DNA from: Bacteroidota bacterium
GTDB taxonomy: Bacteria; Bacteroidota; Bacteroidia; Bacteroidales; JAAUTT01
Assembly: GCA_021779665.1 (NCBI GenBank)
Contig: JAJYAG010000030.1
Coordinates: 1-46,992, forward strand
Length of the DNA stretch: 46,992 nt
Reading direction: 5' to 3'
Part shown: positions 34,911 through 45,200 of the stretch, one piece after another
How the letters are laid out: every line of letters starts with the position of its first letter
Position numbering within the stretch: the stretch's first letter is position 1
Position numbers and translations under genes: made by a program
The notes under the pieces: model-generated
Told to the model about the DNA's origin: nothing
What the model saw: only the letters and a program-made list of their open reading frames with translations
Databases searched by the model: none

Positions 34911-36293
34911 TTAAAGATTTGTAAGATGAATAGCAACGGGAGCTATGGTAACGCCAACCCTGTCATCTTCGTCCCAAATATCGGTTGTATCAGCAAAGAT
35001 ATGCTCGTTGTCATCCGTTACTATTGTGAGATGGTAATGATTTCCCTTATAAAGAATAAAATCAACATCGCCCTGTAACATGCCATCTTCTTCGTTATCG
35101 TGAAGAACAACATCACCAAACTCAACGCTTACCAGAACCCTGGTTCCAACAGGAAAACCGACAGCTTCGTCGCATGGAAAATTTGTATCGAGGAAGCGAA
35201 CCTGACCTTTATCGATAATGGTTCCTTCGAAAGTATTGCATAGCCTTTCTTTTTTCATTACCTGGATATCGTTTGACTTAATGCGTAAACCAACAGTTTT
35301 GCCAGGGGTGAAGCTATGATAATCCTGAATCTGAAACTCGAAACCTTCAGGAGTAGTGACCATCATTTCGTAATGCACTCCTTTAAAAATGCACGAAGTT
35401 ACCTGCCCCGAAAACTGGGCTTTGTCCGACATCTCAAAAATGTAAATATCTTCAGGACGAACTACCACATCCACCGGCTCGTTTGGCGCAAAACCACTAT
35501 CTACACATTCGAACTCATTACCTGCAAATTCTACAAGATTATCGCGAATCATAGCTCCGTTGAGAATGTTACTTTCGCCAATAAAATCAGCTACAAAAGC
35601 ATTGGCCGGTTCGTTATAAATTTCGGTTGGAGTACCTATCTGCTGAATTTTCCCGTTGCTCATCACCACAATGGTATCGCTCAGGGTAAGGGCCTCTTCC
35701 TGATCGTGCGTAATGTAAACGAAGGTGATTCCCAGCTTTTTGTGCATGGCTTTTATTTCCATCTGCATGTCGCGCCGCATTTTGAGGTCGAGCGCTGCCA
35801 GGGGTTCATCGAGCAGCAATACATCGGGCTCGTTAACTATTGCACGGGCAATAGCAACACGCTGCTGCTGACCGCCAGAGAGGGAATCAACATCTCGTTC
35901 CTCGTAATCGGTCATGCTCACCATTTTGAGCACCTGCATTACTTTTTTCTTGATCTCGGCTTGCGGGATCTTTTTAAGATTCAGACCAAAAGCTATGTTG
36001 TTGTAAACATTCAGATGCGGAAAGAGTGCATATTTCTGAAATACAGTGTTTACAGGGCGTCTGTGAGGAGGTGTTTCGGTCATATCCTGCCCTCCGATGA
36101 CGATTTTCCCTTCCGAGACTTTCAGGAACCCTCCGATAAGTCGCATAAGAGTTGTTTTTCCGCAGCCCGAAGGCCCCAGAATAGTCACGAATTCGCCTTT
36201 ACCAACAACAAGATTAATATTGTCGAGCACAGTTTTATCACCAAAAGAATGAGAAACATGCTCGATGGAAATGATGTTTTCAGATTTTTGCAT
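34911..36293 (-). CDS. potA: Polyamine ABC transporter ATP-binding protein (PotA-like) with extended C-terminus
   Basis: This 460-residue ATPase of the transporter shows Walker [10 protein letters not shown] at 40-48, the signature [14 protein letters not shown] at 138-151, Walker B VLLLDEP at 158-164, and the D- and H-loops ([18 protein letters not shown]). A TOBE-type regulatory region follows from about 240. The usual length is about 370-380 residues. Here the C-terminal region is longer and has two similar stretches ending in beta strands (one around [20 protein letters not shown], the other around [20 protein letters not shown]), suggesting a duplicated TOBE module. It is the first gene of the operon. 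A TATCTTTA element about 60 bases upstream resembles the Bacteroidota -7 box TAnnTTTG with one mismatch. Confidence 0.92.
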   Translation of the reverse strand: MQKSENIISIEHVSHSFGDKTVLDNINLVVGKGEFVTILGPSGCGKTTLMRLIGGFLKVSEGKIVIGGQDMTETPPHRRPVNTVFQKYALFPHLNVYNNIAFGLNLKKIPQAEIKKKVMQVLKMVSMTDYEERDVDSLSGGQQQRVAIARAIVNEPDVLLLDEPLAALDLKMRRDMQMEIKAMHKKLGITFVYITHDQEEALTLSDTIVVMSNGKIQQIGTPTEIYNEPANAFVADFIGESNILNGAMIRDNLVEFAGNEFECVDSGFAPNEPVDVVVRPEDIYIFEMSDKAQFSGQVTSCIFKGVHYEMMVTTPEGFEFQIQDYHSFTPGKTVGLRIKSNDIQVMKKERLCNTFEGTIIDKGQVRFLDTNFPCDEAVGFPVGTRVLVSVEFGDVVLHDNEEDGMLQGDVDFILYKGNHYHLTIVTDDNEHIFADTTDIWDEDDRVGVTIAPVAIHLTNL

Positions 36294-36460
36294 TTAACCC
36301 TATCTGAATAAGTTAGATGATGTGGAATGAACTTTAAAACTAAAGGGTTAAAGATATATAAATGAACAGGAATTTTAAGGGTTTGGACGGGTGGATTTTA
36401 GAAGAAATTTTTGAAAGGAAATTATTCTAATAAGCCTAATGAATAATCTTGTACAACGCC

Positions 36461-36484
36461 ATCCCGATAGCTTTTTATCGGAAT
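36461..36484. repeat. Short CCGATA hairpin in the potA/higB intergenic region
   Basis: CCGATA (36464-36469) and TATCGG (36476-36481) form a small stem with a GCTTTT loop, in a 289-base divergent gap (36294-36582) that holds no other gene that I can see. Such CCCGATAGC...TATCGG elements occur as dispersed repeats in the phylum. Confidence 0.4.
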
Positions 36485-36570
36485 CAAGGACGACACCCAT
36501 CAGTGCGCAGGATTTTTCTAATCAGCAAAATAATAAATATCCCAAAATGGTATATGTGGATAAGATTTTA

Positions 36571-36578
36571 TAGATTTG
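36571..36578 (+). promoter_or_regulatory. Candidate Bacteroidota -7 promoter box (TAGATTTG) before the toxin gene
   Basis: TAGATTTG matches the TAnnTTTG consensus exactly, five bases before the ATG at 36583. No clear -33 TTG box was found at the right distance. If real, transcription would start at or next to the start codon, giving a nearly leaderless message. Confidence 0.35.
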
Positions 36579-36582
36579 CAGC

Positions 36583-36882
36583 ATGAGAATCATTGCATTT
36601 AGAACCATTAAAGAGTTTTTTGAAAAACCAGAATATTCGGATTCTGAAGCATCATTAAGAGCGTGGTATCATGATGCAAAAGTAGCTGGATGGAAAAACT
36701 CAAACGACTTAAAACAGCAATATAAAAATGCGAGTATTGTTGGAGATGGAAGGGTGGTATTTAATATTAAGGGCAATGATTATAGATTAGTAGTAGCAAT
36801 AGATTATGAATTTCAAGTGATTTTCGTGCGGTTTATTGGTACTCACAACCAGTATGACAAAATTGATGCTAAAACGATTTGA
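36583..36882 (+). CDS. higB: HigB-family mRNA interferase toxin
   Basis: This 99-residue protein has the pattern of the HigB_toxin family (PF09907): RIIAFRTIKEFFEKPEYSDSEASL at the start, then LRAWYHDAKVAGWKNSNDLK, VVFNIKGNDYRLVVAI and FVRFIGTHNQYDKID at the end. Family toxins cleave mRNA in association with translation. It is the first gene of the pair, upstream of the antitoxin, as is usual for higBA. The antitoxin ATG lies two bases past its stop, so they are co-translated. Confidence 0.9.
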   Translation: MRIIAFRTIKEFFEKPEYSDSEASLRAWYHDAKVAGWKNSNDLKQQYKNASIVGDGRVVFNIKGNDYRLVVAIDYEFQVIFVRFIGTHNQYDKIDAKTI

Positions 36883-36884
36883 TT

Positions 36885-37235
36885 ATGGATATAAAACCAA
36901 TAAAAACAGAGCAGGATTACAAGTCTGCATTAAGCAGAATTGAAGAATTATGGGGAGCTAAAAAAGACACATCAGAGGGAGATGAATTAGATTTATTGGT
37001 CACATTGGTTGAATCGTATGAGATGAAACACTATCCGATAGCTCCTCCAGACCCGATCGATGCAATAAAATTCAGGATGGAACAAATGGGTATGACTTCA
37101 GCTGATATGGTTCAGTATCTCGGAAGTCAAAGTAGAGTAAGCGAAATTCTTAATAGAAAAAGACGTCTGACATTAAGGATGGTAAAATCATTATACAAAG
37201 GATTGAAAATACCTGCTGAAATTTTGTTAGCCTGA
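36885..37235 (+). CDS. higA: HigA-type antitoxin with helix-turn-helix domain
   Basis: The protein has 116 residues from the ATG at 36885; a TTG two codons earlier overlaps the toxin stop. The N-terminal half (TEQDYKSALSRIEELWGAKK and EGDELDLLVTLVESYEMKHY) is the part expected to bind toxin. The C-terminal half is an XRE/Cro-type helix-turn-helix (MGMTSADMVQYLGSQSRVSE then LNRKRRLTLRMVKSLYKGL). It should neutralise HigB and repress the operon. The N-terminal layout resembles the HTH transcriptional regulators annotated as HigA in Bacteroidota. Confidence 0.9.
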   Translation: MDIKPIKTEQDYKSALSRIEELWGAKKDTSEGDELDLLVTLVESYEMKHYPIAPPDPIDAIKFRMEQMGMTSADMVQYLGSQSRVSEILNRKRRLTLRMVKSLYKGLKIPAEILLA

Positions 37236-37297
37236 TATGTAAAAATGAAAAAAGCCTTTTTAAAAGATTTACAATTTTACATTACATGTCTTCAGGC

Positions 37298-37645
37298 CTA
37301 CTTCTTCGCCAGATTCTCCTCCACCCTGAACCTCACAATTCTCGCAATCAAATCATAAGGAATAGGCTGATTAAGTGGAAATTGAACTGAGCCCTTGCCT
37401 TGTTTGTATTTTGAGAGTTCTTCAGCAAATTCACTGTGACCACTGGGTGTAGCATAAAACCCAATATGATGCTCGAATGCAGCAAAGTATACCAGCGGCT
37501 TTTTATTCAGCTTGTACGAAGGCATTTGATAGGCAAATCCCTCTTCGGCTCCGGGAGCATTTTCTTTAATTGTAGAGCGGATTTTTTTCAAGATATCCTG
37601 CACCTTATCCGGGAAGGTGCCTATGTAAGAATCTACATTTTCCAT
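37298..37645 (-). CDS. DUF1801 (YdhG-like) protein
   Basis: This 115-residue soluble protein has the DUF1801 layout: ENVDSYIGTFPDKVQDILKKI, GAEEGFAYQMPSYKLNKKPL, VYFAAFEHHIGFYATPSG and a C-terminal GKGSVQFPLNQPIPYDLIAR. Some family members in Firmicutes are frataxin-like iron chaperones, but most have no known role. The stop faces the antitoxin stop 62 bases away. Upstream are 170 bases without a gene. Confidence 0.88.
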   Translation of the reverse strand: MENVDSYIGTFPDKVQDILKKIRSTIKENAPGAEEGFAYQMPSYKLNKKPLVYFAAFEHHIGFYATPSGHSEFAEELSKYKQGKGSVQFPLNQPIPYDLIARIVRFRVEENLAKK

Positions 37646-37815
37646 TCAAAAAAGGATGAAGTATGAAATACGAATATGTTTAATTTATCTTAACAAAGTC
37701 TGATTACTGCAAGAGCTAACAGTTTTGTACGTTTCTTCAACTGCTCCGTAAATTTCTCCATAAAAATTATTTCAACTATTTAACATTTCTCTCCCTCATA
37801 CTTCATCCTTCATAT

Positions 37816-40800
37816 TCATCCTTTCTTCGCTTCATTCACCTTAAATACATCGGCATAAATCAGCTTATCCGTTTCGGATGATTGCTCTACTCTGTCCTTG
37901 TAATTGCCAATATCCAGCCGGGCCGGTCCGCGTTCGTATTCTTCCACTATCACCTGAAACGGACTGTTTTTATAATCGTTCGGCAGCCTGAAATCGCGGC
38001 TTATCTTAAATTTATTACCTTCCAGATCCTTCCGGGTAATTGAGAAAGTCAGGCCCTCTTCATCTAACCGGATCTTGTTCACTCCATCGTCGATAACACC
38101 GTAAAGTGGCTGGGCTACGCGACTGTCGAGAATGGTGACTTTAATGTAATTGGAAACATCCTGCTTGTTGGGCATGTCGTTGTAAATTGTTCCTTCGATG
38201 GTGAGCGTGAACTTCGAATTTACGTCGTCCTTTTTAAACTGAAGAATGGAGGTTCGGTCGGGCATTAACTGGATAAAGTCGGCCATCACCACATTCGAGA
38301 GACAAACATCGTCGGTGCCTTTGCGTACTGAATGCTGCTGATATCTTGCCAAAGCGAGCTTTATAAACGGGAAATACATGTTTTTTGGGTTGATGGCCAG
38401 ATCGCAGAACCACATCTGCCGCTCCTCGTCAAATTGAACAGGATATCCAACCACATCGGCTCTGGCTCCGCCACCTTCGGGATACTGCACGTCATCATCA
38501 ATCACGGGGCCCATTCTGAAATCGCCGGTTTGTGGTGACAATGTTTCCGGAGGTGTTGAATTATGCAGCGGATCGATTCCCCAATGGGTATACTTTGTTG
38601 TATAGCCAGGGATTGTCAATGCCATGGTGGTTACTGCTCCTGCTTTTTTTGCCGGCGGAAGCAGGATTCCAAGCATTTCATCGGCTCCAGAAGAATACCA
38701 GGGGCGCTTCAGATAAATTCTCAAGCCCCCGCCCAAACGCTGGTGACGGATAGTGGTTTCGTTCTGCGCTTTCCGCCACTCAAAAGTGGGGATGATATAA
38801 TCAATCTCGGGAACTGCAGGCCGCGCTGTGCTCAGAATATTGATCTTCTCCACCCATTTGCTTTCGCGAAGGGTTGTAAGCGATGGATTATTTTTCAGAA
38901 TTTTATCGAAATATTCCCTGTACCTTGAGGCCGAAACCAGACTGTAATCTACCCACCGGTGTCTGGTGTCGCCAAAGTCCTGTACCAGCGGATCGATCCT
39001 GAGTTGAACCTGCTTCAGAAAATTAAACTTCGATTCGGCAATTTCAAATTTAAGGTTGTTCACCAGGTTTTTAGGCGCCTGAAGCTTTTGCTGCTGAATG
39101 GTTTCCAGTTTTACACTCTGCTTCTGGAATAATGTATTTACCCGTTTCGATTCGGGTTGAGGATCAGCCCTGAACTCGGTAATATTCCTTTTAGGAAGGT
39201 CCCGGTAAGGCTGAAACGCAAGATTAGGCTTTTCTTTAAGTTCCATTTTGGGAATGGAAGGAATAGACCCTTTGGTGATCACATCGTCGTTATAATGAAC
39301 TGTAACATCGGGTATGGAATTGCGTCCCTGCTTCTCCTTGATGGTCATGGAAATGTTATCGTCGAGCGGATCGACCCATTTGGCCTGAAACTCTACCTTT
39401 TCGGTGCTTTCGCCATGAACGGCAAACCGGGTGTTAATTTTCACCGTTGTTTCGGAGAAATCCCTGTCGGGAATTAAAGCCTGAATGACCGGTTCGTTAA
39501 CGGGCTGCTGCACTGCATGAACCAGCTCCAGCTCGCGCGCCGGACTTACCATCCAGTGTTGACCTGCTTTTGCCAGATTTTCAAGCTCGGCGAGATTGGA
39601 AGGCTTTTCGTCGGCTACCATCTTCCAAACGGCTGATAGCTGTTTCATATCTTTTTCGCGCCAGAAAGTGCTGTAGCGGATCCTCATCCTGTAGCCTTTC
39701 GGCAGATAAACCGTGAAAATACGGTCGCTGCTGTTCCATTTGGCGTCAATCTCTCCTTCTTCGAGCCTGATACGCACTATCCCAGCATTGTACCAGTCGC
39801 CGGGAATGGTCCCGTTGGTATCGTCGGGTGACAATTCGCTATTTGTAAAAAACCCAAACATCCTCGGTTTAAACTCCTGACTGTGTGTATCTTCATTGCC
39901 TTCGTCGAGGAAGAAAGCTACGCCTGCGGCCATAGGATCGGGCAGATAAATGATCTCGATTTCCGAGGGCTGGTAAACTTTTTCCACGGTTTTATCCGCA
40001 CGCTCGTACAAACCTTCGTGGGCAGCAATAATTTTATAAATTTCCTGCGCTGCGGCCGGATTATTTGTAAAAGCCTGCTCGAATTTGCCGTGGTATTCGG
40101 CTATCTGCTGGCTGTTCTTTGGCGGGAGCAGATACCGCTGGGAATAGTCGGGATAGGTTTTACCAGCAACAGGATGGGCGTTTTCGTAATCTTTGGGTGA
40201 AATATCATAGTTGCTGCGGATCACCATAGTTTCCAGGAATTCACCATCGCGCAGCTCATTTCCGACAAGGATAATAGGGCTGGCCAGCGGCTCATAACGC
40301 ATATACCGGATATTTTTACGAATATTCAGGCCCGGATCTTCGGTCTGCTGCTCCAGAGGTACGCTGTTGCCGGCCAGATCAACGGTGCGGATTCGGATGC
40401 TGTAATCCTTACCAAACCTGAGCTTTGGCAATGTTCCCGGTACTATCTTCGAAACGGCATTCACCCTGAAGGTCAGATCGGGATCAAAAGCATATTTCTT
40501 CATTTCTTCCGCTTTGCTGGTATTTACAAAGTCGCGTTTCACATCTGTTCCCGATTTGGGCTTATAGTCCTCGCCCTCGTTTATAGCATAACCGGGTTTT
40601 CTCACCGAAAGGCTCCAACCTTCCCAACGGGCCAGTGTTTCCGAAACAAATACATCGTCCGGATCATCCGGGTCTTCGGCAATACCAAGCTCAATAGAGC
40701 CCTCGTCGGGTTCAATGCCTTCCACCGGTGTGGCTTTGCCGGTTTCGTCGAACCACGTGTATTCCTCCTGGCGCTTGTGCAGCGAATACCATTTGCCGGG

Positions 40801-42153
40801 CTTCTCGTCGTAAGCAATATCCATGCGGTAACCCTGCACGAGATCAGAAGAATAAAGTGCGTTGTCGGGTACCTTAATTTTTAATTCGGCACGGAAAGGA
40901 GCTTTTTCAATCACCATAGCCTGCAACTCCATATTGCTCTTAAACCGCGAAAGTATATGCACGGCCATACCGTTTTTGGTGATGGCAATACCTGCAGAAC
41001 GCATGTAAGGCAAGCCCTCATCTTCGGGGACTTCCACCGGTGTAACCTTTGTAAGGTCAATTTTACGGCTCAGGGCAACTTCCGACTTGGCCTCATAGAA
41101 TTTTGCAATCTGGTGCACCTTGTTTTCGGTCATGTTATTGGCCTTAATCGCCGCACCATCGGCATCAACCTGAATTACCGAGAACTCATCAGTGTTGATT
41201 TTTACAAAACCTTTGCTGAAGATGGAATCAGGCTTATCGGCCACGTAAAAGCCGGTTGATGTAAGCACGTAAGCCGTGGGAGGAGCGGATAACGTAGAGC
41301 TTCCCTCGTCGATTTGCAATCCCGACGGTATAAAATGAACATTCCCGTTTGCCGGAATATCGCTCTGATAAGGGATATGAAAGTCGAGCACAAACCCGAG
41401 TTTACGCATAAACTGCGGATAGCTGTTGATCACCGATAATATTTCGTGAAACTCGAACTCAGGTTTTTTGACAGGTTTCACCACCCGGGCTTTCGGTTCT
41501 TTATTCAAACGGTGAAAAGTCCGGAACTGGGCAAAATCCATCACCGGGTTCATCTCTTTGGATACGGCTCTCACTCTGTTAACCATCAGATGCTGACGTA
41601 GGGCGTTTTCCTCATCCTTACGCTGGATAAGCAAACTTGACGACTTGAGGCGCATGGTTTGCCGTGGAGTTCCTACACGGTTTATTTCGGTTTCGTTAAG
41701 CTTTAGACGCGAAATAACACCAAAGCTGTTATCGTCTATAAACTTATCGGCGGTGAGCAGTCGCGTGGGACTTTCAACTGCAGTTTTTATGTAGTTCTTA
41801 AATAGAAAATCGTTTACATGCTTCAGCGGAAATGAGTTGATACGCTTCACCGTGAGGTCTTCCTGCATAAAGCCTTTCATGCGGATATCACTGTGGAAAA
41901 TATCTTTAAACAAAGCCGCGTCTGGCTTTTTTATAAGCTCGGCATTGATGGTAACTCCATTGTTAAAGCGGAACTGGTAAGTTGAAGCCAGGATTTTCTC
42001 TGCCCAGTTCAAAATATCGGGAAAAGCACCCAGATTGGAGTCCTTTGCCGTCTTCAACCTGACAGATACAAAAACTGACAGCTTCAGATATTGTTTACCA
42101 CCCGCTTCGGTACGGTAATGAGGTAAGCTTGTAAAGATTAGTTCCTGTGACAT
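37816..42153 (-). CDS. Very large protein of unknown function (1445 aa), second gene of a giant pair
   Basis: I do not recognise a family. The protein starts MSQELIFTSLPHYRTEAGGK and shows no signal peptide or transmembrane helix. It is rich in beta-strand sequence. A stretch near residue 580, YSIRIRTVDLAGNSVPLEQQ, resembles a fibronectin type III or Ig-like strand pair. Later blocks include WMVSPARELELVHAVQQPVN and a Gly/Pro-rich segment around GGGLRIYLKRPWYSSGADEM. Cysteines are very few. It begins 91 bases after the stop of the other giant gene, in the same orientation, so the two are probably an operon. A large structural or binding protein acting with its neighbour is the most that can be inferred. 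Confidence 0.85.
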   Translation of the reverse strand: MSQELIFTSLPHYRTEAGGKQYLKLSVFVSVRLKTAKDSNLGAFPDILNWAEKILASTYQFRFNNGVTINAELIKKPDAALFKDIFHSDIRMKGFMQEDLTVKRINSFPLKHVNDFLFKNYIKTAVESPTRLLTADKFIDDNSFGVISRLKLNETEINRVGTPRQTMRLKSSSLLIQRKDEENALRQHLMVNRVRAVSKEMNPVMDFAQFRTFHRLNKEPKARVVKPVKKPEFEFHEILSVINSYPQFMRKLGFVLDFHIPYQSDIPANGNVHFIPSGLQIDEGSSTLSAPPTAYVLTSTGFYVADKPDSIFSKGFVKINTDEFSVIQVDADGAAIKANNMTENKVHQIAKFYEAKSEVALSRKIDLTKVTPVEVPEDEGLPYMRSAGIAITKNGMAVHILSRFKSNMELQAMVIEKAPFRAELKIKVPDNALYSSDLVQGYRMDIAYDEKPGKWYSLHKRQEEYTWFDETGKATPVEGIEPDEGSIELGIAEDPDDPDDVFVSETLARWEGWSLSVRKPGYAINEGEDYKPKSGTDVKRDFVNTSKAEEMKKYAFDPDLTFRVNAVSKIVPGTLPKLRFGKDYSIRIRTVDLAGNSVPLEQQTEDPGLNIRKNIRYMRYEPLASPIILVGNELRDGEFLETMVIRSNYDISPKDYENAHPVAGKTYPDYSQRYLLPPKNSQQIAEYHGKFEQAFTNNPAAAQEIYKIIAAHEGLYERADKTVEKVYQPSEIEIIYLPDPMAAGVAFFLDEGNEDTHSQEFKPRMFGFFTNSELSPDDTNGTIPGDWYNAGIVRIRLEEGEIDAKWNSSDRIFTVYLPKGYRMRIRYSTFWREKDMKQLSAVWKMVADEKPSNLAELENLAKAGQHWMVSPARELELVHAVQQPVNEPVIQALIPDRDFSETTVKINTRFAVHGESTEKVEFQAKWVDPLDDNISMTIKEKQGRNSIPDVTVHYNDDVITKGSIPSIPKMELKEKPNLAFQPYRDLPKRNITEFRADPQPESKRVNTLFQKQSVKLETIQQQKLQAPKNLVNNLKFEIAESKFNFLKQVQLRIDPLVQDFGDTRHRWVDYSLVSASRYREYFDKILKNNPSLTTLRESKWVEKINILSTARPAVPEIDYIIPTFEWRKAQNETTIRHQRLGGGLRIYLKRPWYSSGADEMLGILLPPAKKAGAVTTMALTIPGYTTKYTHWGIDPLHNSTPPETLSPQTGDFRMGPVIDDDVQYPEGGGARADVVGYPVQFDEERQMWFCDLAINPKNMYFPFIKLALARYQQHSVRKGTDDVCLSNVVMADFIQLMPDRTSILQFKKDDVNSKFTLTIEGTIYNDMPNKQDVSNYIKVTILDSRVAQPLYGVIDDGVNKIRLDEEGLTFSITRKDLEGNKFKISRDFRLPNDYKNSPFQVIVEEYERGPARLDIGNYKDRVEQSSETDKLIYADVFKVNEAKKG

Positions 42154-42207
42154 AAAAAGACATTTTCTATATTATTACCAAGATATTTCATTAAAGGCGT
42201 TCTTTCT

Positions 42208-42226
42208 CCCTCTCCCCCGGAGAGGG
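42208..42226. repeat. CCCTCTCC/GGAGAGGG hairpin between the two giant genes
   Basis: CCCTCTCC (42208-42215) pairs with GGAGAGGG (42219-42226) over three bases. The arms are the same as those in the repeat at 11626-11707, so it belongs to the same dispersed family. It lies in the 91-base gap between two co-oriented genes. Confidence 0.6.
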
Positions 42227-42244
42227 CAGGGGAGAGGCTTCCTT

Positions 42245-45200
42245 CTAGCTCGCAAAAGCAAGGCAGTAATCATTCCAGTCGTCTTCCATCACCATATCCA
42301 CAAACTTGGGATCGGCATCGGCACCCATCAGTTCACGGCGAACATTTACAGAAACTGTTTTGCTGAAGAACAGCACTTCCACTTTCACCTTCAGAGTTGC
42401 TTCGCCTTCCATACGGGTCACCTTGTCCTTTCCGGCAACCTTTTCAATGACTGCGGTGAGAGCCAGGTAAAACTCCATCGAAACCGTTATTAATCCAAGA
42501 ACGGAAAGATGGCCGTTGATGCGGATGTATCCGGTAAGCGTGGTTTTAGCATCACCCGAAACTATTTCGACTTTGAAGTAAAAGCCTCCCATCACCGAAA
42601 CGGCTCCGGAAGCAACGCCTACATTCAACGAAACAGCAGCACCAAATTCGAAGGCAGCCTCGATCGACTGTACTCCTTTGAGCGTCGATACCAGTTTAAA
42701 GAAACCGCCTCCGCCGTAAATTGAAATAGTAAGCAAAAATGGATTTTCGCGACGGCAGAAATTAAACGAAAGCGTTAACGGAGCCCCGGTGAAGGGCAGT
42801 GTTACAGCTGCTCCCAGGCTGATATTGGTAATCATGCACATTCCAAGGGTAACATCGGGAATGCTGAGATTAAATCCTGCGGTTACTCCGGTAGGTTTAA
42901 GATCGATATATGGTCCGTCGTCCGAAAAGCCTGTGCTTGGAATAATGCTTTGCAGGTTGTTTACAAAAGTTAAAACTCCCTGGAATTTGATGGGGTCGTC
43001 CTTATCGATGTCCACCTTTACATCGGTTTTGGCCGAGGTGCCGGAGCGGAATTCGAGGTAATTGAAATTAACCACCATTAAGGGAACGATATCCACTCCA
43101 AATTTTTCGAAACGTGCGTTACTGCTGAACTTAGATGGCTGAGAAGTATCAAAAGGCCTTTCCAGCAGCGATGTAATTGTAAGCGCGGTCTGCGGATTGG
43201 CAACTTTCACATTCAACAGCGAAGGAATTACGGTAATATCCTTGCCCTTGAACTCGGGCTGCCATTTATATTCGGCAAAGAACGACAGATCGGTAGTATA
43301 TACCTTTAAATTAGGCATCTTGGGCATATTGCCGTTGAGCGAATTTAAAAGTTCGGTAACCTTATCTTTCAGCTTTTGTTTCAATTCGGCCAGTTTGGCA
43401 CTAACATCGGATGCCAGTGTTTTGGCCTGATTTTCGAGCGCAAGCATTTCGTTGCGGATGTCTTCCAGCTCTTTCTTGAGCTGATTCACTTTGGCTATCA
43501 ATGCATCAAAATCGCCCTTCAGATCGACTTCGCCCAAAAGGCTGAAAATATCGATTACCCCGAATATTTTAGCGGCCGGAAACTCCGTTAGTGCTGCAAA
43601 AAACTTATCAGCCTTAAACATCAGGTTTTTGCAATCTTCAATATCGCCACCTACCGGTCCCTGCAACTTGCTTAATCCATTCACCGCCATGTTTGGCGAA
43701 AGAAATCCTCCGGCCTTATCGCTTCCTCCTGTAAAATCGACTACGGCTCCCTTAACCCGGGCAAAAACTTTTCCGGGATTGTTGTCGTCCTCGAGCGAAA
43801 TATTCGCCGGTTTGCGGATTCCTGTAAGCTCTTCGATGGATTTGATATACACATCGGCCGACTGCATCACCGGATGAAACTTGATATCGGCCAGCCCCTT
43901 TGCAGGATAAACTTTGCCGCCAAACAGCAGTGTGTCAGTTTCGAAAGCGGTATCGTTATCCACAAAACTTTCGGAATAAGCTACCTTTTGACCATCAAAC
44001 TTAGTAAGGGCATAAGCGGTGTTGGGATTATAAACATCAATCACCTGCTGCATCAGGGAAGCGTCGCGGGCAATGCTGTTTTCTAGGAAAACAAGCGGCA
44101 TCCTTATCTGATGCTCCTTATTCTCCTTGTCGGTTGCTATGATGCTGAATTTAAAACCTTCGCCCCCAACATTGATATAGAAGTTGTATGTGGTATTTTT
44201 CCCAATTTTAAGTATAATAAATTTAGAATTACCCGACGAGGTGGGTGGCACTTTAATAAGTGACTTTTCTTCGGGATTATCAATATCGGGTGTGGAAAGC
44301 GTTTCGATGCGGATAGCCTGGAACGGAAACTCAATAAATTTTCCGTTAGGATCGGTACGGTTGTAGAATACTTCTTTTTCGAGCACCACAATATACATGC
44401 GCTGCCGGTTCAATGCGGCCCGCGTTTCCTTGTGAAACTTACGTTCGGTGACTTTTACCACTGCCGCACGGTGCCCAAACGGGAAAAGATAACCTTCCTC
44501 CACCACTTTAACATAATGGTCGCGGCCAAGCGTTGCAAGATGTTCCCACTCAATGATATTGAGAGAACTATCGATGGGTGCCGGTACATCGAAGAAGGCA
44601 TGCCAGTCCAGATAAGCCCCGAGCGAAGTCAGCATGAGCTTTTTAACCGGTACAGCAAAAGGTTTAAACCCAGGAATGGTATAGTTGGATGTTGTATGAA
44701 CCAGCTTATGGCGGTTATTTGCATCGAGTGAGGCCATAAACGGCACATTGCGTTCCACTTTATCCTGGTAGTTGGGAGTGGCATCGTCGGCCCACAAAAC
44801 CCTGATTGTTTGCAGGTTTTTGAAGGTAGCGATGCTTGTTTTTCCGTCTTTGAGCTTAACGCCCATGCGGGTGTGCCAGAGTTCGGCTATCTCGCCTTTT
44901 GATGCTTCAAGGGAATCGATCACACGCGCCTGACTGGTGACCACCAAGGGTCGCTTAAATCCGGCAATTTCAACATCTCTCAGGTCGAGTTTCGTTTTAT
45001 GAGTAAAATCGTTTAACTGATTCGGCGAAATATACATCAACGTTGGCGCCTCAATGGAGGTGCTTGTGGCCGGAATGGGAGCTACACGCAGGTCCACCAG
45101 CTTCATGGCGGCAATACTGAAAGTTGGCTTCAGGGTTGTGGATTTATCAGCCCTCACAAAGTTGTCGATCAGCTCGGGCCTGTAAACAGCCTGGTTGCTT

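Noticed and set aside
35316-36311. 331-residue open frame on the plus strand
   Set aside because: It lies entirely antisense to the potA gene, whose motifs are complete; composition is unlike a real protein.
40602-40817. 71-residue minus-strand frame inside the 1445-residue gene
   Set aside because: It is a shadow frame of a long, compositionally normal coding region.
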